Shown: positions 15,838 to 24,454, counted from the first letter of the stretch. The stretch: DNA of 64,000 nucleotides from Phyllobacterium zundukense (GCF_002764115.1 NZ_CP017941.1:558001-622000); one strand, 5' to 3'. Translations and numbers: made by a program. Notes: a model not told the origin generated them from the letters alone.

Positions 15838-16110
15838 TTAGGGCGCCGTTCCAGTTGTTCCTGAATCCCATAAAAGCCAAGACACCAAACAGGAGATTCC
15901 ACTCACCACCAGCATGAATGCATGGCCATAGATAAGCCGGTCTCGGTTGCCCATTCTGGCTTCTTTGTCGGTGGAATCCCCGTGATAGATTTCGACGCCG
16001 CTATCGACTGAATAGTCCCAGTCGTTGTTTCGATAGAATGCAAAGTCCTGGTAAGCCTTCCAGATCGAATGCAGGAAGACGGCCAGAAACAGAAGAAATA
16101 TGAAGAGCAA
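15838..16110 (-). CDS. Small membrane protein, unknown
   Basis: 90 aa with an N-terminal helix (MLFIFLLFLAVFLHSIW) and a C-terminal helix (HAFMLVVSGISCLVSWLLW). It is not recognised. The frame continues past the TAA at 15838-15840 to 15694 with protein-like content (CAFCYRFVTMEDYKPFKIV, then NGKAVGITSAYVG), so the stop may be a nonsense mutation, or the two parts may be separate. It lies in an AT-richer islet with the Pycsar genes. Confidence 0.45.
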   Translation of the reverse strand: MLFIFLLFLAVFLHSIWKAYQDFAFYRNNDWDYSVDSGVEIYHGDSTDKEARMGNRDRLIYGHAFMLVVSGISCLVSWLLWDSGTTGTAP

Positions 16111-16198
16111 GTAGGTTATCCCCTATAGCGCGTTCACTAGAGGCAATATGTATCTCAGCTTCGAAGAAATACAAGTCAGATCGGTTAGGTACTGCTTG

Positions 16199-16372
16199 TC
16201 AGAGATCTGTTCCAAAATAAAAGTTAACGAATTCGACTAGGCGGTCGTATGAATATAGCAAGGAAATGGCCATCAATAGACCAATACCGGTCCAGGTAAG
16301 GATTTTTGCGAGATAACCGCGTTTTGCCACGCCAAGTAGTTTTTCGGTCAAGAAATCAAAGAAGATATCCAT
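16199..16372 (-). CDS. Very small membrane protein (57 aa)
   Basis: Starts MDIFFDFLTEKLLGVAKRGY, has one hydrophobic helix (ILTWTGIGLLMAISLLY) and ends NFYFGTDL. It is in the same direction as its neighbours in the islet. No family recognised; support is the coherent composition and a plausible ATG only. Confidence 0.35.
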   Translation of the reverse strand: MDIFFDFLTEKLLGVAKRGYLAKILTWTGIGLLMAISLLYSYDRLVEFVNFYFGTDL

Positions 16373-16419
16373 TCAGTTCTCGCTGTCTATTTTGTGCTCG
16401 GCTGCAATACCCGTGCGCG

Positions 16420-16974
16420 TTAACCAAGACCAAGCGCGCGCTGATACACTCTCAGAATATCTTCCAGTACCAGGCGATTTACGTTCAACATCGCTGGTGA
16501 AATGTTAATCGTCCTAGTGTCCGATTCTGGATCGAAGTCGCCGCGAAAGCCCTTGTAAGTTGGAGAGAATGCTAGCTGGCTGGCATTATTAACGCGAAGC
16601 AGTATTTGCCACGCACGATCGATCTTTCGAGTTTCGATGCTCTGAATTCTTGTCCACGGAATAACGTCCGGCGATACCCGCATATCCTTAATGCCTTGAG
16701 CATTGATCGTCACAAGGTTTTTTGGTGCTGTTATTAACGAGCATAACATCAAACCGATGCCGCATACCCCAATCGGCATACAGACTGTTGAAATGAAATA
16801 TCCCCATTCGGGTCGGTAGACGAGCTCGCTATAGCCAAAGACAATTCTGCCGCTAGAGAATGTCACGACTACCAGCCCGAGAATAATCAACGCGATCTTT
16901 AACCGCGACAAGCCGAACTCGTGGATTGTGGACGTATGCAACTGTTCAGGCCTTCTGTGTGATGGGTTCAACAT
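16420..16974 (-). CDS. Membrane protein with PH-like domain (STM3941-like)
   Basis: About 184 aa from the ATG at 16974 (MLNPSHRRPEQLH). Two transmembrane helices (LKIALIILGLVVVTFSSG and a second near GYFISTVCMPIGVCGIGLML) are followed by a cytosolic domain with ITINAQGI-like strand, VIPWTRIQSIETRKID and a C-terminal helix, as in bacterial PH-like STM3941-type proteins. A longer frame to 17355 is rejected because it is antisense to the zinc-ribbon gene. The role is unknown; such proteins also occur near defence genes. Confidence 0.45.
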   Translation of the reverse strand: MLNPSHRRPEQLHTSTIHEFGLSRLKIALIILGLVVVTFSSGRIVFGYSELVYRPEWGYFISTVCMPIGVCGIGLMLCSLITAPKNLVTINAQGIKDMRVSPDVIPWTRIQSIETRKIDRAWQILLRVNNASQLAFSPTYKGFRGDFDPESDTRTINISPAMLNVNRLVLEDILRVYQRALGLG

Positions 16975-17103
16975 TGTGTACGGCGGGAGCGCTCGCAGGA
17001 TTACATGGAAGCTGATGATAATTGATCTTCCATTCATCGCAAGCGGGCTAACGGCCGCATCTTCGACCTTGACGAAATGGGAATATGTTCTCATTTTGTT
17101 CCC

Positions 17104-17361
17104 ATGACAAGAACCATGAAGACTCTGGGGCAGGCGGCGCGCCAAGGCATGTTGGTACAGGTGATGTGCCGCAAATGCGAGAAGACTGGTTTCTTTGTTG
17201 CCAGCGATCTTGCCACCGTCAACGGCCACGGTCGTACATTCAGAAGCCTGAAATTTCGGTGCAGGGAATGTGATGTCGTCGATTGCGAGGCAATTCCCTT
17301 TGAAGATGACCGTGACCGCGTCAACAAGAAGCGAATCGTCTGGCGTCCGGTGCATGAATGA
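17104..17361 (+). CDS. Small zinc-ribbon-like protein
   Basis: About 85 aa from the ATG at 17104 (MTRTMKTLGQAARQGMLVQV; an upstream ATG at 17077 is possible). Two CxxC pairs (CRKCEK and CRECDV) separated by about 36 residues indicate a zinc ribbon. The remainder, including GHGRTFRSLKFRC and DRVNKKRIVWRPVH, is of a type I associate with rhizobial conserved hypothetical proteins. It sits next to the tRNA-like sequence. Function unknown. Confidence 0.55.
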   Translation: MTRTMKTLGQAARQGMLVQVMCRKCEKTGFFVASDLATVNGHGRTFRSLKFRCRECDVVDCEAIPFEDDRDRVNKKRIVWRPVHE

Positions 17362-17393
17362 GCACGTGCGAGGCCGCTACCAAAACGATCAAG

Positions 17394-17454
17394 CAGTTAG
17401 CGCAAGGGTTTTCTACACCCTGGGTTACAGGTTCAAGTCCTGTCGTGTTCGCCA
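17394..17454 (+). tRNA. tRNA-like 3' portion, anticodon loop reads TCT (Arg-like), 5' half abnormal
   Basis: Seen: a 5-bp anticodon stem AGGGT/ACCCT with loop TTTCTAC, a 5-base variable loop, a perfect T arm ACAGG-TTCAAGT-CCTGT, then CGTGTTC, discriminator G and CCA ending at 17454. GAGCACG at about 17360 could pair with CGTGTTC, with one wobble. The intervening D-arm region is too long and has no good D stem. This is either a decayed tRNA or the 3' tRNA segment left at an element attachment site. Confidence 0.4.
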
Positions 17455-17474
17455 AATGAAACCACCACAGATTC

Positions 17475-17553
17475 GGGGCGAGCGAGAGCCACATGTCTCG
17501 CCCCATCCTGACGCCTGATCGGAACAGCGGCGAGGCGACCATTAAGGCCTCGC
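17475..17553. other. Two hairpins between the tRNA-like sequence and the cyclase gene
   Basis: GGGGCGAG/CTCGCCCC (17475-17504) and GCGAGGC/GCCTCGC (17530-17553) form 8-bp and 7-bp stems. They lie downstream of the Pycsar genes and may stop transcription there, though neither has a strong T-run. Confidence 0.3.
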
Positions 17554-17594
17554 ACCACGACTAATCGGCTTGTTGGTCAGCTCTTTGCCACAGG

Positions 17595-18557
17595 CTACGC
17601 CTCTTGGAATGCGGTATAAAAAACGTCACCCCCGTATACTTCCCCTTCATAGCCTGGAACTTTCACATTGATTTTTTTGAACCACCCGTTTTTGATCGAT
17701 AAGGAATCCGGTCGACTGGCTTTGAAACCTTCATAAACGTCATTAGTCATCAGTATTTCTGGGGTGGTCGCGCGGATGGTTACTGGCTTTGTCGTTCGAA
17801 TGAAGCTTTTCCAATATTGGTTTCGGTGAGATATCCAAGGGCGACCGCCTGAATGCTGCACCTCCAAATTCAACAAGAAATCGGTGTGGTCTTCTTCCTG
17901 CCAGGTCCAGCCCGATCCATAGTCGTAAGCTGCGCTAACGATAGCGTAGTTAAAGACCTCTCCTGATTTGTTGGCCAAATCAGTTAGCTTGGATGCAACG
18001 TTCGCGGCGCGACCTAGCCAAACAAGATTTCTATAGTTGTTCTGTTCAACTCCTTTTCGCCGAAATCCGGTCTTAGTCGCTAACATTCTTCCTGCATCGA
18101 TGCCGATACCACATTTTACTTCGTCACTCTTGAAGTGCTTGTTTATGACATACCTAGCCGTCGAATTCATCAGAATGGCTGTGTCGACTGCGTTCGCGTA
18201 CGCATTCTCTTTGTCAAATATGACCATCACCCTGTCGCCGATAATGCCGCGTACGTGCCCTCCGTAATGCCGCGCGCACTTTGTCATAGCTCGCACGAAC
18301 GACGAATAAAGTTTTGCGACCGTTTTGGCTTTATGGGTGAGATTCAACTCCGTCGACCTGCGAATATCGATATACAACACACACGTCTCGATAAGTTTGC
18401 ATCCCTGCGTTTGCGCATCTAGGTTTGGGAACGTTATTGACGGGTCGCCCGAATGCGGGACGCTATTGGTGTTGGTCACGTCGATCGTAAAACTGTTAGA
18501 TAAAATGGTTGCCACTTCTTCGAGCAGCTCGTCGCGTATTTCTGGTATCGTTACCAT
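17595..18557 (-). CDS. pycC: Pycsar-type nucleotidyl cyclase (PycC-like)
   Basis: 320-aa soluble class III cyclase. Metal-binding Asp are D64 (VLYIDIRRSTEL) and D108 (VRGIIGDRVMVIFD); GDRVMV in place of the usual GDGxM, together with the short form lacking sensory domains, fits the pyrimidine cyclases of Pycsar systems, which make cCMP or cUMP on phage infection. The gene lies 25 bp after a membrane effector gene, the normal Pycsar order. The C-terminal 100 residues are a domain without a name I can give. Product nucleotide not determined. The flanks are AT-richer than the rest of the window. Confidence 0.75.
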   Translation of the reverse strand: MVTIPEIRDELLEEVATILSNSFTIDVTNTNSVPHSGDPSITFPNLDAQTQGCKLIETCVLYIDIRRSTELNLTHKAKTVAKLYSSFVRAMTKCARHYGGHVRGIIGDRVMVIFDKENAYANAVDTAILMNSTARYVINKHFKSDEVKCGIGIDAGRMLATKTGFRRKGVEQNNYRNLVWLGRAANVASKLTDLANKSGEVFNYAIVSAAYDYGSGWTWQEEDHTDFLLNLEVQHSGGRPWISHRNQYWKSFIRTTKPVTIRATTPEILMTNDVYEGFKASRPDSLSIKNGWFKKINVKVPGYEGEVYGGDVFYTAFQEA

Positions 18558-18582
18558 TCAAATCCCCGTTGCAATCGTCCGC

Positions 18583-19151
18583 TTAAAGATGCTCATCTAT
18601 GAAAAACCAGTAGAACAGGAGAGCAATTGGAGGCGTTAGCCAACCGATCAGTGCTATCGAAATGGCATACCGGAACAGCCGAAATTTCTTTGCCGCTATT
18701 CTGGAATTTACGATCATCTGTTGGATAAGCGACCTTTCCATGGGATTGGGGGGATCCCCAACTAGCCCATATTTTGCTAGCTCTCTGGCGTATCCACCTA
18801 TACCTCCGCTATATCCCCGAAGAAGAGAAGGCTCGCAGGTTCTCGATTGTACCATTCGCCAGATTCGCGATGAAGCGAAGTCCTAGGATAGAATGTCGAG
18901 AAGGCCAATATTCCAGAGACGGAAAGAAAGGCGACGAGCACTTCGACGTAAATCTTTACCCAGAAGTTGTCGAAGATGCCCACGTTCCACGCCGCACCAA
19001 TACCAACTATGATCGTGAAGTTTAGTACTGCAAGAGCGCCGTTTTTTGACTCGGCAAACTGAAGCATTGAATTTATGTTTTGAAATATTTCCGCTAGTGC
19101 GAGCGGTGATTTCAATAATTCTTGCGCGGCATTCGAATCGTTTTCTGACAT
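18583..19151 (-). pseudogene. pycTM: Pycsar membrane effector (PycTM/DUF5706-like), frameshifted
   Basis: Two frames make one protein of about 185 aa. Frame one (from 19151, AGGAG 5 bases before ATG) has two transmembrane helices (AVLNFTIIVGIGAAW and YVEVLVAFLSVSGILAFS) and runs to LLFFGDIAEV and stop. Frame two continues GGYARELAKYGLVG, then RSLIQQMIVNSRIAAKKFR and a third helix ending FFIDEHL. The FFGDIA and Q-x6-N-x-RIA-x-KK-F-RLF segments are typical of the Pycsar effector family, which binds the cyclic nucleotide and damages the membrane. A 1-base loss near 18797-18806 breaks it. Confidence 0.7.
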
Positions 19152-19263
19152 ATCGTCTCCTGCAACCTACCATAGCAGAATGCACTGATTCACAGTGGAC
19201 ACTACTCCGCAGATACACGGATATGCACAGTTGGTATGTTAAATACTGCCGCAATTGGCTTTG

Positions 19264-19760
19264 CTATCCTCGCAGCAGATCGCCAATTGCCAGGATCGTC
19301 TTCTGGGTGATGATGTGCAAGTGCCGTAGGTCGCCGGATAGAATATCTAGCTTTGGTCCGTACGTTCCGTCACCCAAGCTATAAAACATTTCCTCGATAT
19401 GTTTGTTGAATGGCTTGTATCCGTCTTCCGCTCCCGTGTAATCGGAAACGAATATTTTGATGCCTGCGAGTTTTGCCGGTTCTTGGGTGATTTCAATGTC
19501 GGCCTTGGCAAATGCAATAACGGGGCCGCTGCTCTCCCACTTTGCCCATCCACCGTCTGCTCCGTTCAAAAGACGGCATGGGTCTACGGCCTATTCGTTA
19601 CCCCACGGTTCCTTCCACTCTCGCTCCATCTCGACCCGCTCCAAATCGACGTATTCTTTATCTACCGCAGGTCCTGATACCGCGAGTCGGCCAAGATACT
19701 TCCGTGGTGTAAATTTATCAGAACCTCGTAAGACGAGATCATTTCTTCGCGACTAGTCAT
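19264..19760 (-). pseudogene. Broken gene of unknown function upstream of the Pycsar effector
   Basis: The open frame from about 19569 (NGADGGWAKWESSGPVIAFA to AIGDLLRG) continues upstream, across a TAG at 19591-19593, into protein-like sequence (KYLGRLAVSGPAVDKEYVDL, then EMEREWKEPWGNE). The only good ATGs (19760, 19742) are in another frame. It therefore seems to carry one nonsense codon and one frameshift. Same strand as the Pycsar genes, 112 bp before the effector. No family recognised. Confidence 0.4.
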
Positions 19761-20003
19761 CTCCTAGACCCTACAGTTTGTGAGGAGTGCTCGATTTCTG
19801 TACGTCCTGACTAACCGTCAGCTCGCCGCGACGAAGCAGAATTAAAGGCTGACCGGGTGAGTGCATGACGGGTCTCAATATTCACGCATTTATGAGCTGA
19901 ATTGATAAGGGCATTCCAGTTTTCAGGTCTAAAATGAATGACTACAGCGCATTAAATGTCCCTAACGCCAACCCCGTGCCTGGCCCCCCCCTTTGGGAGA
20001 TCG

Positions 20004-21875
20004 ATGATGGAACGCAAACTTGCCGCAATCATGGCCGCTGACGTTGTCGGCTACAGCCGGCTGATGGCTGAAAACGAGGCGTCCACTTACGCGGACCTGC
20101 GCACGGTGTTCGACGATCTCATCGGCCCCACAGTCGTGCGGCACGGCGGCCGCACTTTCAAAACAACCGGCGACGGCTTTCTCGCGATATTTCCGAGCGT
20201 CAACGAGGCCGTTGATGCGGCCCTAGCCATCCAGCAGGGTTTCGACAAGGGGCCGTTCAAGCTGCGCATCGGTATCAATCTCGGCGACGTTATCGAAGAC
20301 AATGGCGATGTGTATGGCGATGGCGTCAACGTTGCCGCCCGTCTTGAGGCCATGACCGAACCCGGCCAGATCTTCGTCAGCGATGCTGTTGTAATGGCCG
20401 CTGACCGCAACCGCGCCGGTATTTTCGCTCGTGTGGGCCGCAGGCGTGCAAAGAACATTCCCGAGCTCCTCAACGTGTACCGCGTGCGGCGCATGGATTC
20501 GCCGTGGTCAGCCTGGCGGAGGCTGCCACACGTTCTGCGCGGCACCGCCGCCCGCTGGTCTTACGGCGTCGCCGCCACAGCCCTCATTCTCATCGGCACC
20601 CAGATCGCGCCCCTGCCGCTGGCGGCAATGGTCAGCCGTATTCCGGCTGCCCTGTTCCCTAACCAGACTCGCGAGGACCCGAGACCGTCGGTTGCGGTCA
20701 TGCCGTTTACCACGATGAGCGGCGGGGGACAGGAACAGTCATACTTTGCAGACGGTTTGACGGAGGATGTGACCACGGCGCTCGCCCGGAACTCAGAACT
20801 TCAGGTTATCGCGCGCGACTCAACCTACGCCGTGCGCGGGCAGGATAGTGATGTGCGCAAGCTGGGGCAAAGGCTGGGCGTTTCCTACGTGGTCGAAGGC
20901 AGTGCCCGGCGCGAGGGTGACAGGCTTCGCGTCTCGGCACAGCTGATTGACGTCAAGACCGGCGCGCATCTGTGGTCGCGCAGCTTTGACAGGCAGGTTG
21001 CGGACGTCTTTACGGTCCAAAGCGAACTGACAACGGAAATCGTCGCGCAGCTCGCGCCGTATATCGGGAGGAGTGAAGCGGCCGCCGCCGCGCAGCGCCC
21101 GACAGACAATCTGCAGGCCTATGATCTTGTGCTGCAGGCCCGTAATCGTTACCGGCATGGCGCTAACGATGCCAAAGGCCTTTTGGAGGCGCGCGCCCTT
21201 TATCAGCGCGCACTGGAAATGGACCCGGCCTATGCCGCCGCTCGGGCGGGTCTGGCCCTGACCTATATCGCTGAAGTCGCGCAGCGGCCGGACGGCCAAA
21301 CTGGCGGACTGGATACCGGTCTCAGTGAAGCGCGCCAGGCCGTGCGCCTCGATCCTAATCTCGCTCTCGGCTATCAGGTGATCAGCTTCGGACTCGCGGT
21401 GCAGGGCGACTACTCAGGTGGGTTGCAGGCCGCAAAACGCGCGGTAGAACTCAACCCCAACGACCCGGACAGCATGATGGCGCTCGCGAAGGCCCAGGTC
21501 CGGTTCGGTGAATATGATGACGCCGTCGTTAATGCCGAGCGGGCACGCCGGCTCCACCCCATGGCTCCGGAGTACTATGCCTACGTGCATGGTCAGGCCC
21601 TTTACGCCGCCGAACGGCGCGAAGAGGCCGACACTGTCATCTCGGAGTGTCTTGTGAGGGCACCCCGGGACACCAACTGCCTGCTGATACAGGCGGTTTT
21701 GCAGAGCGCTCGCGGTGACATAGAGGCAGCGCAGCTGACCATAGCGAACCTGATAGAGGCCCATCCGACTTTCTCGTTGGAAGCAGAGCGCGCTTATCGC
21801 CGGTTCGGCGACAGGCCGCTGATGGACCAGTTCTTAAGTGACTTGGCGCGCGCGAAGGCTCCGGAAACTGCCTGA
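20004..21875 (+). CDS. Class III adenylate/guanylate cyclase with TolB-like and TPR regions
   Basis: 623-aa protein of the kind common in rhizobia. It has an N-terminal cyclase domain (IMAADVVGYSRLMAENE with the first metal Asp, FKTTGDGFLAIFPS with the second, GDGVNVAARLEAM), a transmembrane segment near 200, a TolB-N-like domain (SVAVMPFTTMSG, YVVEGSARREGDRLRVSAQL) and C-terminal TPR repeats (YQRALEMDPAYAAARAGLAL, AKRAVELNPNDPDSMMALAK). It probably makes cAMP in response to an envelope or metabolic cue. The ATG at 20004 follows GGGAG; 19956 is less likely. Confidence 0.85.
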   Translation: MMERKLAAIMAADVVGYSRLMAENEASTYADLRTVFDDLIGPTVVRHGGRTFKTTGDGFLAIFPSVNEAVDAALAIQQGFDKGPFKLRIGINLGDVIEDNGDVYGDGVNVAARLEAMTEPGQIFVSDAVVMAADRNRAGIFARVGRRRAKNIPELLNVYRVRRMDSPWSAWRRLPHVLRGTAARWSYGVAATALILIGTQIAPLPLAAMVSRIPAALFPNQTREDPRPSVAVMPFTTMSGGGQEQSYFADGLTEDVTTALARNSELQVIARDSTYAVRGQDSDVRKLGQRLGVSYVVEGSARREGDRLRVSAQLIDVKTGAHLWSRSFDRQVADVFTVQSELTTEIVAQLAPYIGRSEAAAAAQRPTDNLQAYDLVLQARNRYRHGANDAKGLLEARALYQRALEMDPAYAAARAGLALTYIAEVAQRPDGQTGGLDTGLSEARQAVRLDPNLALGYQVISFGLAVQGDYSGGLQAAKRAVELNPNDPDSMMALAKAQVRFGEYDDAVVNAERARRLHPMAPEYYAYVHGQALYAAERREEADTVISECLVRAPRDTNCLLIQAVLQSARGDIEAAQLTIANLIEAHPTFSLEAERAYRRFGDRPLMDQFLSDLARAKAPETA

Positions 21876-22063
21876 TCCGCTACCTTCCACTCGCGGAGGG
21901 AGCGCTCCTGCGGGTGCGTCATTCGCTAGCTTGAGATATCATCCATCCATGTCCCATCTGGCATTGCTTGTTTTCCGGAAGAGCTCTGATGCTGGTGACA
22001 CGCCGTCGGTTGCTCGTTTCATAGAGAAATAGGAAATAATCCCAGATCGATACGAGCCGGCCT

Positions 22064-22495
22064 TCATTGGTCGCGGTGATTTCTGGCAACTTCGCCACCC
22101 CCCGTAAGCCATCTTGCATCAAACCAGCGGTCCGCCGGACCGTTATAGGGCAGCCGCGTGACATCCCAGTGGCTGACGAAGCGTGCGTAGGCGTCCCAGA
22201 CCGGTGGGCCGCCGCCGATGAAGACGACACGGCCAGCAAAGCGCCTGAGCGTGTCCTCGGGATCCATGCTGGAGCGAACGACGACAAGTTCCCGATCCAC
22301 CCGAGCAAAATCCGGAACGCTCGCGATCGTCTTGGGGCCGGCGAGCAAGACGTGTCCTCTCGTGACGTCGAAAAACCGTGCAACGTCAGCGACGAACTCC
22401 GGCGACCGGTCGCCTTCCCATGGAAGGCCGCCTTTGAGGCCGAGCTGCCCCGCTTGGCCGATGGCACAGACAACCCTAACGACAGCCTTCTTCAT
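22064..22495 (-). CDS. Dihydrofolate reductase-like protein
   Basis: 143 aa. AIGQAGQLGLKGGLPWEGDR is the substrate loop of DHFR (normally GLPW), followed by the NADPH-binding segments HVLLAGPKTIASVP and GRVVFIGGGPPVWDAY. It would reduce dihydrofolate to tetrahydrofolate. It is slightly shorter than housekeeping DHFRs (about 160-170 aa) and ends in a divergent region, so it is probably an accessory or resistance-type variant. The start at 22495 is backed by GGAG 5 bases before ATG. Confidence 0.7.
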   Translation of the reverse strand: MKKAVVRVVCAIGQAGQLGLKGGLPWEGDRSPEFVADVARFFDVTRGHVLLAGPKTIASVPDFARVDRELVVVRSSMDPEDTLRRFAGRVVFIGGGPPVWDAYARFVSHWDVTRLPYNGPADRWFDARWLTGGGEVARNHRDQ

Positions 22496-22704
22496 GAGAA
22501 CTCCATCCATAGCTGGTCAAAATCGCATAATGGCTCGTACGGAACCGCATTTCAGAAACCATAAGTGGCTCTGCGGTTGGATTACGCCCAAGGCGATTAT
22601 AACGTTTTGGTTGTGGCCCAAAGCCAACATTTGTTCGCGATGTCATAGAACCTTCATCAAGCGCCGATAGGCCCGTTTCCACGTATCGGATACGGGATCG
22701 TGGT

Positions 22705-23472
22705 ATGCTGGCACCTAAATCATACGTCATATGCGGGACACCAAGAAGCGGTAGCACGCTCTTGTGCGATCTCTTGGAGAGCACAGGATTGGCTGGTCGA
22801 CCCGCTTCGTACTTTCGAAGCCAGTCGATACCGCGATGGAGCCACCGCTTGAACGTTCCGATCACGGAAGATGCGCCTCCGGCCGATTTTGATTGTAGCT
22901 ATATCAATGCCGTGATGAAAGCCGGTAGGGGTGGGACCGACGTATTCGGCCTTCGCCTGATGTGGGAAAGTGTCGATGAATTGTCGAGGCGGCTCGACGC
23001 CCTCTTTCCGGGACTGAAAGATGATCATGCTCGCTTCGAAAGGGCATTTGGACCAATGCTGTTCATCCATCTATCACGCACCGACAAAGTGTCCCAGGCC
23101 ATTTCGCGAGTCAAAGCCATGCAGACCGGGCTATGGCACGTAGGCTCCGATGGGTCCGAACGGGAGCGAACCGGCCCTGCCCGGGACGCCGTATATGATC
23201 GTGACTGCATCGGGAAATATGTTGAAGAACTGACGGTACAGGACCAAGCTTGGACCGATTGGTTCGTGGATAATCGGATTGAGCCCGTACGTCTCACCTA
23301 CGAGGCACTTTCTCAAGAGCCTAAAGGTACTTTGGAGACTGTATTGTTCGCCTTGGGTCTTGACCCGGCCATCGCCGCAGCCATTGAACCTAAAACGGCA
23401 AAGATGGGCGATTTCGAGAGTCAAAATTGGGAATTGCGTTTCCGTGCCAAACCAGATGCTCTCCGTAACTGA
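22705..23472 (+). CDS. Stf0-family sulfotransferase
   Basis: 255-aa cytosolic enzyme transferring sulfate from PAPS to a carbohydrate or lipid. VICGTPRSGSTLLCDLLEST is the 5'-phosphosulfate loop, LIHLSRTDKVSQAISRVKA-type sequence (FIHLSRTDKVSQAISRVKAM, read in parts) is the 3'-phosphate segment, and QDQAWTDWF near 190 is typical of Stf0 proteins. In rhizobia such enzymes modify surface glycans or Nod-type molecules; the acceptor is unknown here. It stands alone. Confidence 0.8.
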   Translation: MLAPKSYVICGTPRSGSTLLCDLLESTGLAGRPASYFRSQSIPRWSHRLNVPITEDAPPADFDCSYINAVMKAGRGGTDVFGLRLMWESVDELSRRLDALFPGLKDDHARFERAFGPMLFIHLSRTDKVSQAISRVKAMQTGLWHVGSDGSERERTGPARDAVYDRDCIGKYVEELTVQDQAWTDWFVDNRIEPVRLTYEALSQEPKGTLETVLFALGLDPAIAAAIEPKTAKMGDFESQNWELRFRAKPDALRN

Positions 23473-23906
23473 CTCTTTTGGGCGATGTCTCCCAAATACG
23501 GTTCTTCCGCGATAAACCAGACAAACGACCGCTGTTGGCCGCGACTTTCAAACATAATAAGCTAGACGTTTCTTGCAGCAGCTCGGCGATTGTAGATTTT
23601 TTGGCGCCAATCGGATTCGACTAAAAATCCGTTATTATCGGCATTTTCAAACGAAGGTTTCCTGACAGGTTTTGTAATGAACAAATGCCGAATCCTGAGC
23701 AAGGATGGTCAAGATTTACCTGTTGGGAGGTGGGTTCGATACCGCTCAAGGCCTACCACCTAGCTCACCGTTTTAATAATGGTGGCTCGCGGTGGGGCGT
23801 AATGGGTGTCAGAATGAACTCTGCCCGTCTGCAGGTTTGGGTCCAAGTAGATCAGTTTGACAAACTTTGCCAAACTCAGTTAATCTGGGCGCAAATGGAG
23901 GCTTGT
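23473..23906. other. Gap before the ParDE pair
   Basis: No supported gene. A plus-strand frame starting at 23685 reads into ParD but its N-terminal 70 residues have no family features. The region should hold the parDE promoter; no clear -35/-10 pair was identified. Confidence 0.35.
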
Positions 23907-24161
23907 ATGGCTACTATGAACGTGTCTCTACCGGACCCAATGAAAGATTGGGTCGAAGCCCAAGCAAGGACCGGGCGATATTCCAATGCTAGTGACTATG
24001 TGCGCGACCTGATTCGAAGGGACCAAACGCGTAGTGATAAGATTGCTGCCATGCAACGCTTCGTCGATGACGGTCTCAAAAGTGGTGTTGGCGGCCGATC
24101 GAAGGACGAACTCTTCGCCGCGGCTGCCGCGCGCACGGAAACGGCGCGCGGCAGCAGATAA
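23907..24161 (+). CDS. parD: ParD-family antitoxin
   Basis: 84-aa ribbon-helix-helix protein: MATMNVSLPDPMKDWVEAQA, then GRYSNASDYVRDLIRRDQ is the canonical ParD/CopG DNA-binding fold. The C-terminal helix would wrap the toxin. It neutralises ParE and represses the operon. The ATG at 23907 follows GGAGG by 5 bases and is preferred to longer frames. The stop overlaps the ParE start (TAATG). Confidence 0.88.
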   Translation: MATMNVSLPDPMKDWVEAQARTGRYSNASDYVRDLIRRDQTRSDKIAAMQRFVDDGLKSGVGGRSKDELFAAAAARTETARGSR

Positions 24162-24454
24162 TGCGTTTTAGCCTTTCTGTCGAAGCGGAAGAGGACATCA
24201 TTGTCATCACCGAGCAAGGTATCCGGATGTTCGGATCTCTACAGGCTAGGCGGTACCATGACGACTTGTTCGCGGTACTTGAACTGATCGCCGCGAATCC
24301 CCGAATGGCTCGTGAGCGAGAAGAGATTTCGCCGCCGGTTAGGATCCATCCGTTCAAAGCCCATCTGATTGTCTACCGTATCGAAGAGAATGGAACCATT
24401 TTCGTGATCCGAATAGGCCATGGACATGAAGATTGGGCCAGCGAACCTGCTTAG
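24161..24454 (+). CDS. parE: ParE/RelE-fold toxin
   Basis: 97-aa toxin: SVEAEEDIIVITEQGIRMFG at the N-terminus, ending in PFKAHLIVYRIEENGTIFVI, then RIGHGHEDWASE, which is the ParE pattern (H-R/K...I-x-R-I-x-H-G-R-x-D). ParE proteins poison DNA gyrase. It starts within the ParD stop codon, so translation is coupled. It probably stabilises the replicon or island. Confidence 0.88.
   Translation: MRFSLSVEAEEDIIVITEQGIRMFGSLQARRYHDDLFAVLELIAANPRMAREREEISPPVRIHPFKAHLIVYRIEENGTIFVIRIGHGHEDWASEPA

Noticed and set aside
16975-17355. N-terminal extension of the PH-like membrane protein
   Set aside because: It is antisense to the zinc-ribbon gene, whose paired CxxC motifs are more convincing; the internal ATG at 16974 begins just before the first helix.
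23725-23760. T-arm-like sequence (ggttcgatacc)
   Set aside because: The flanking bases do not form a 5-bp T stem or an anticodon arm; treated as chance.
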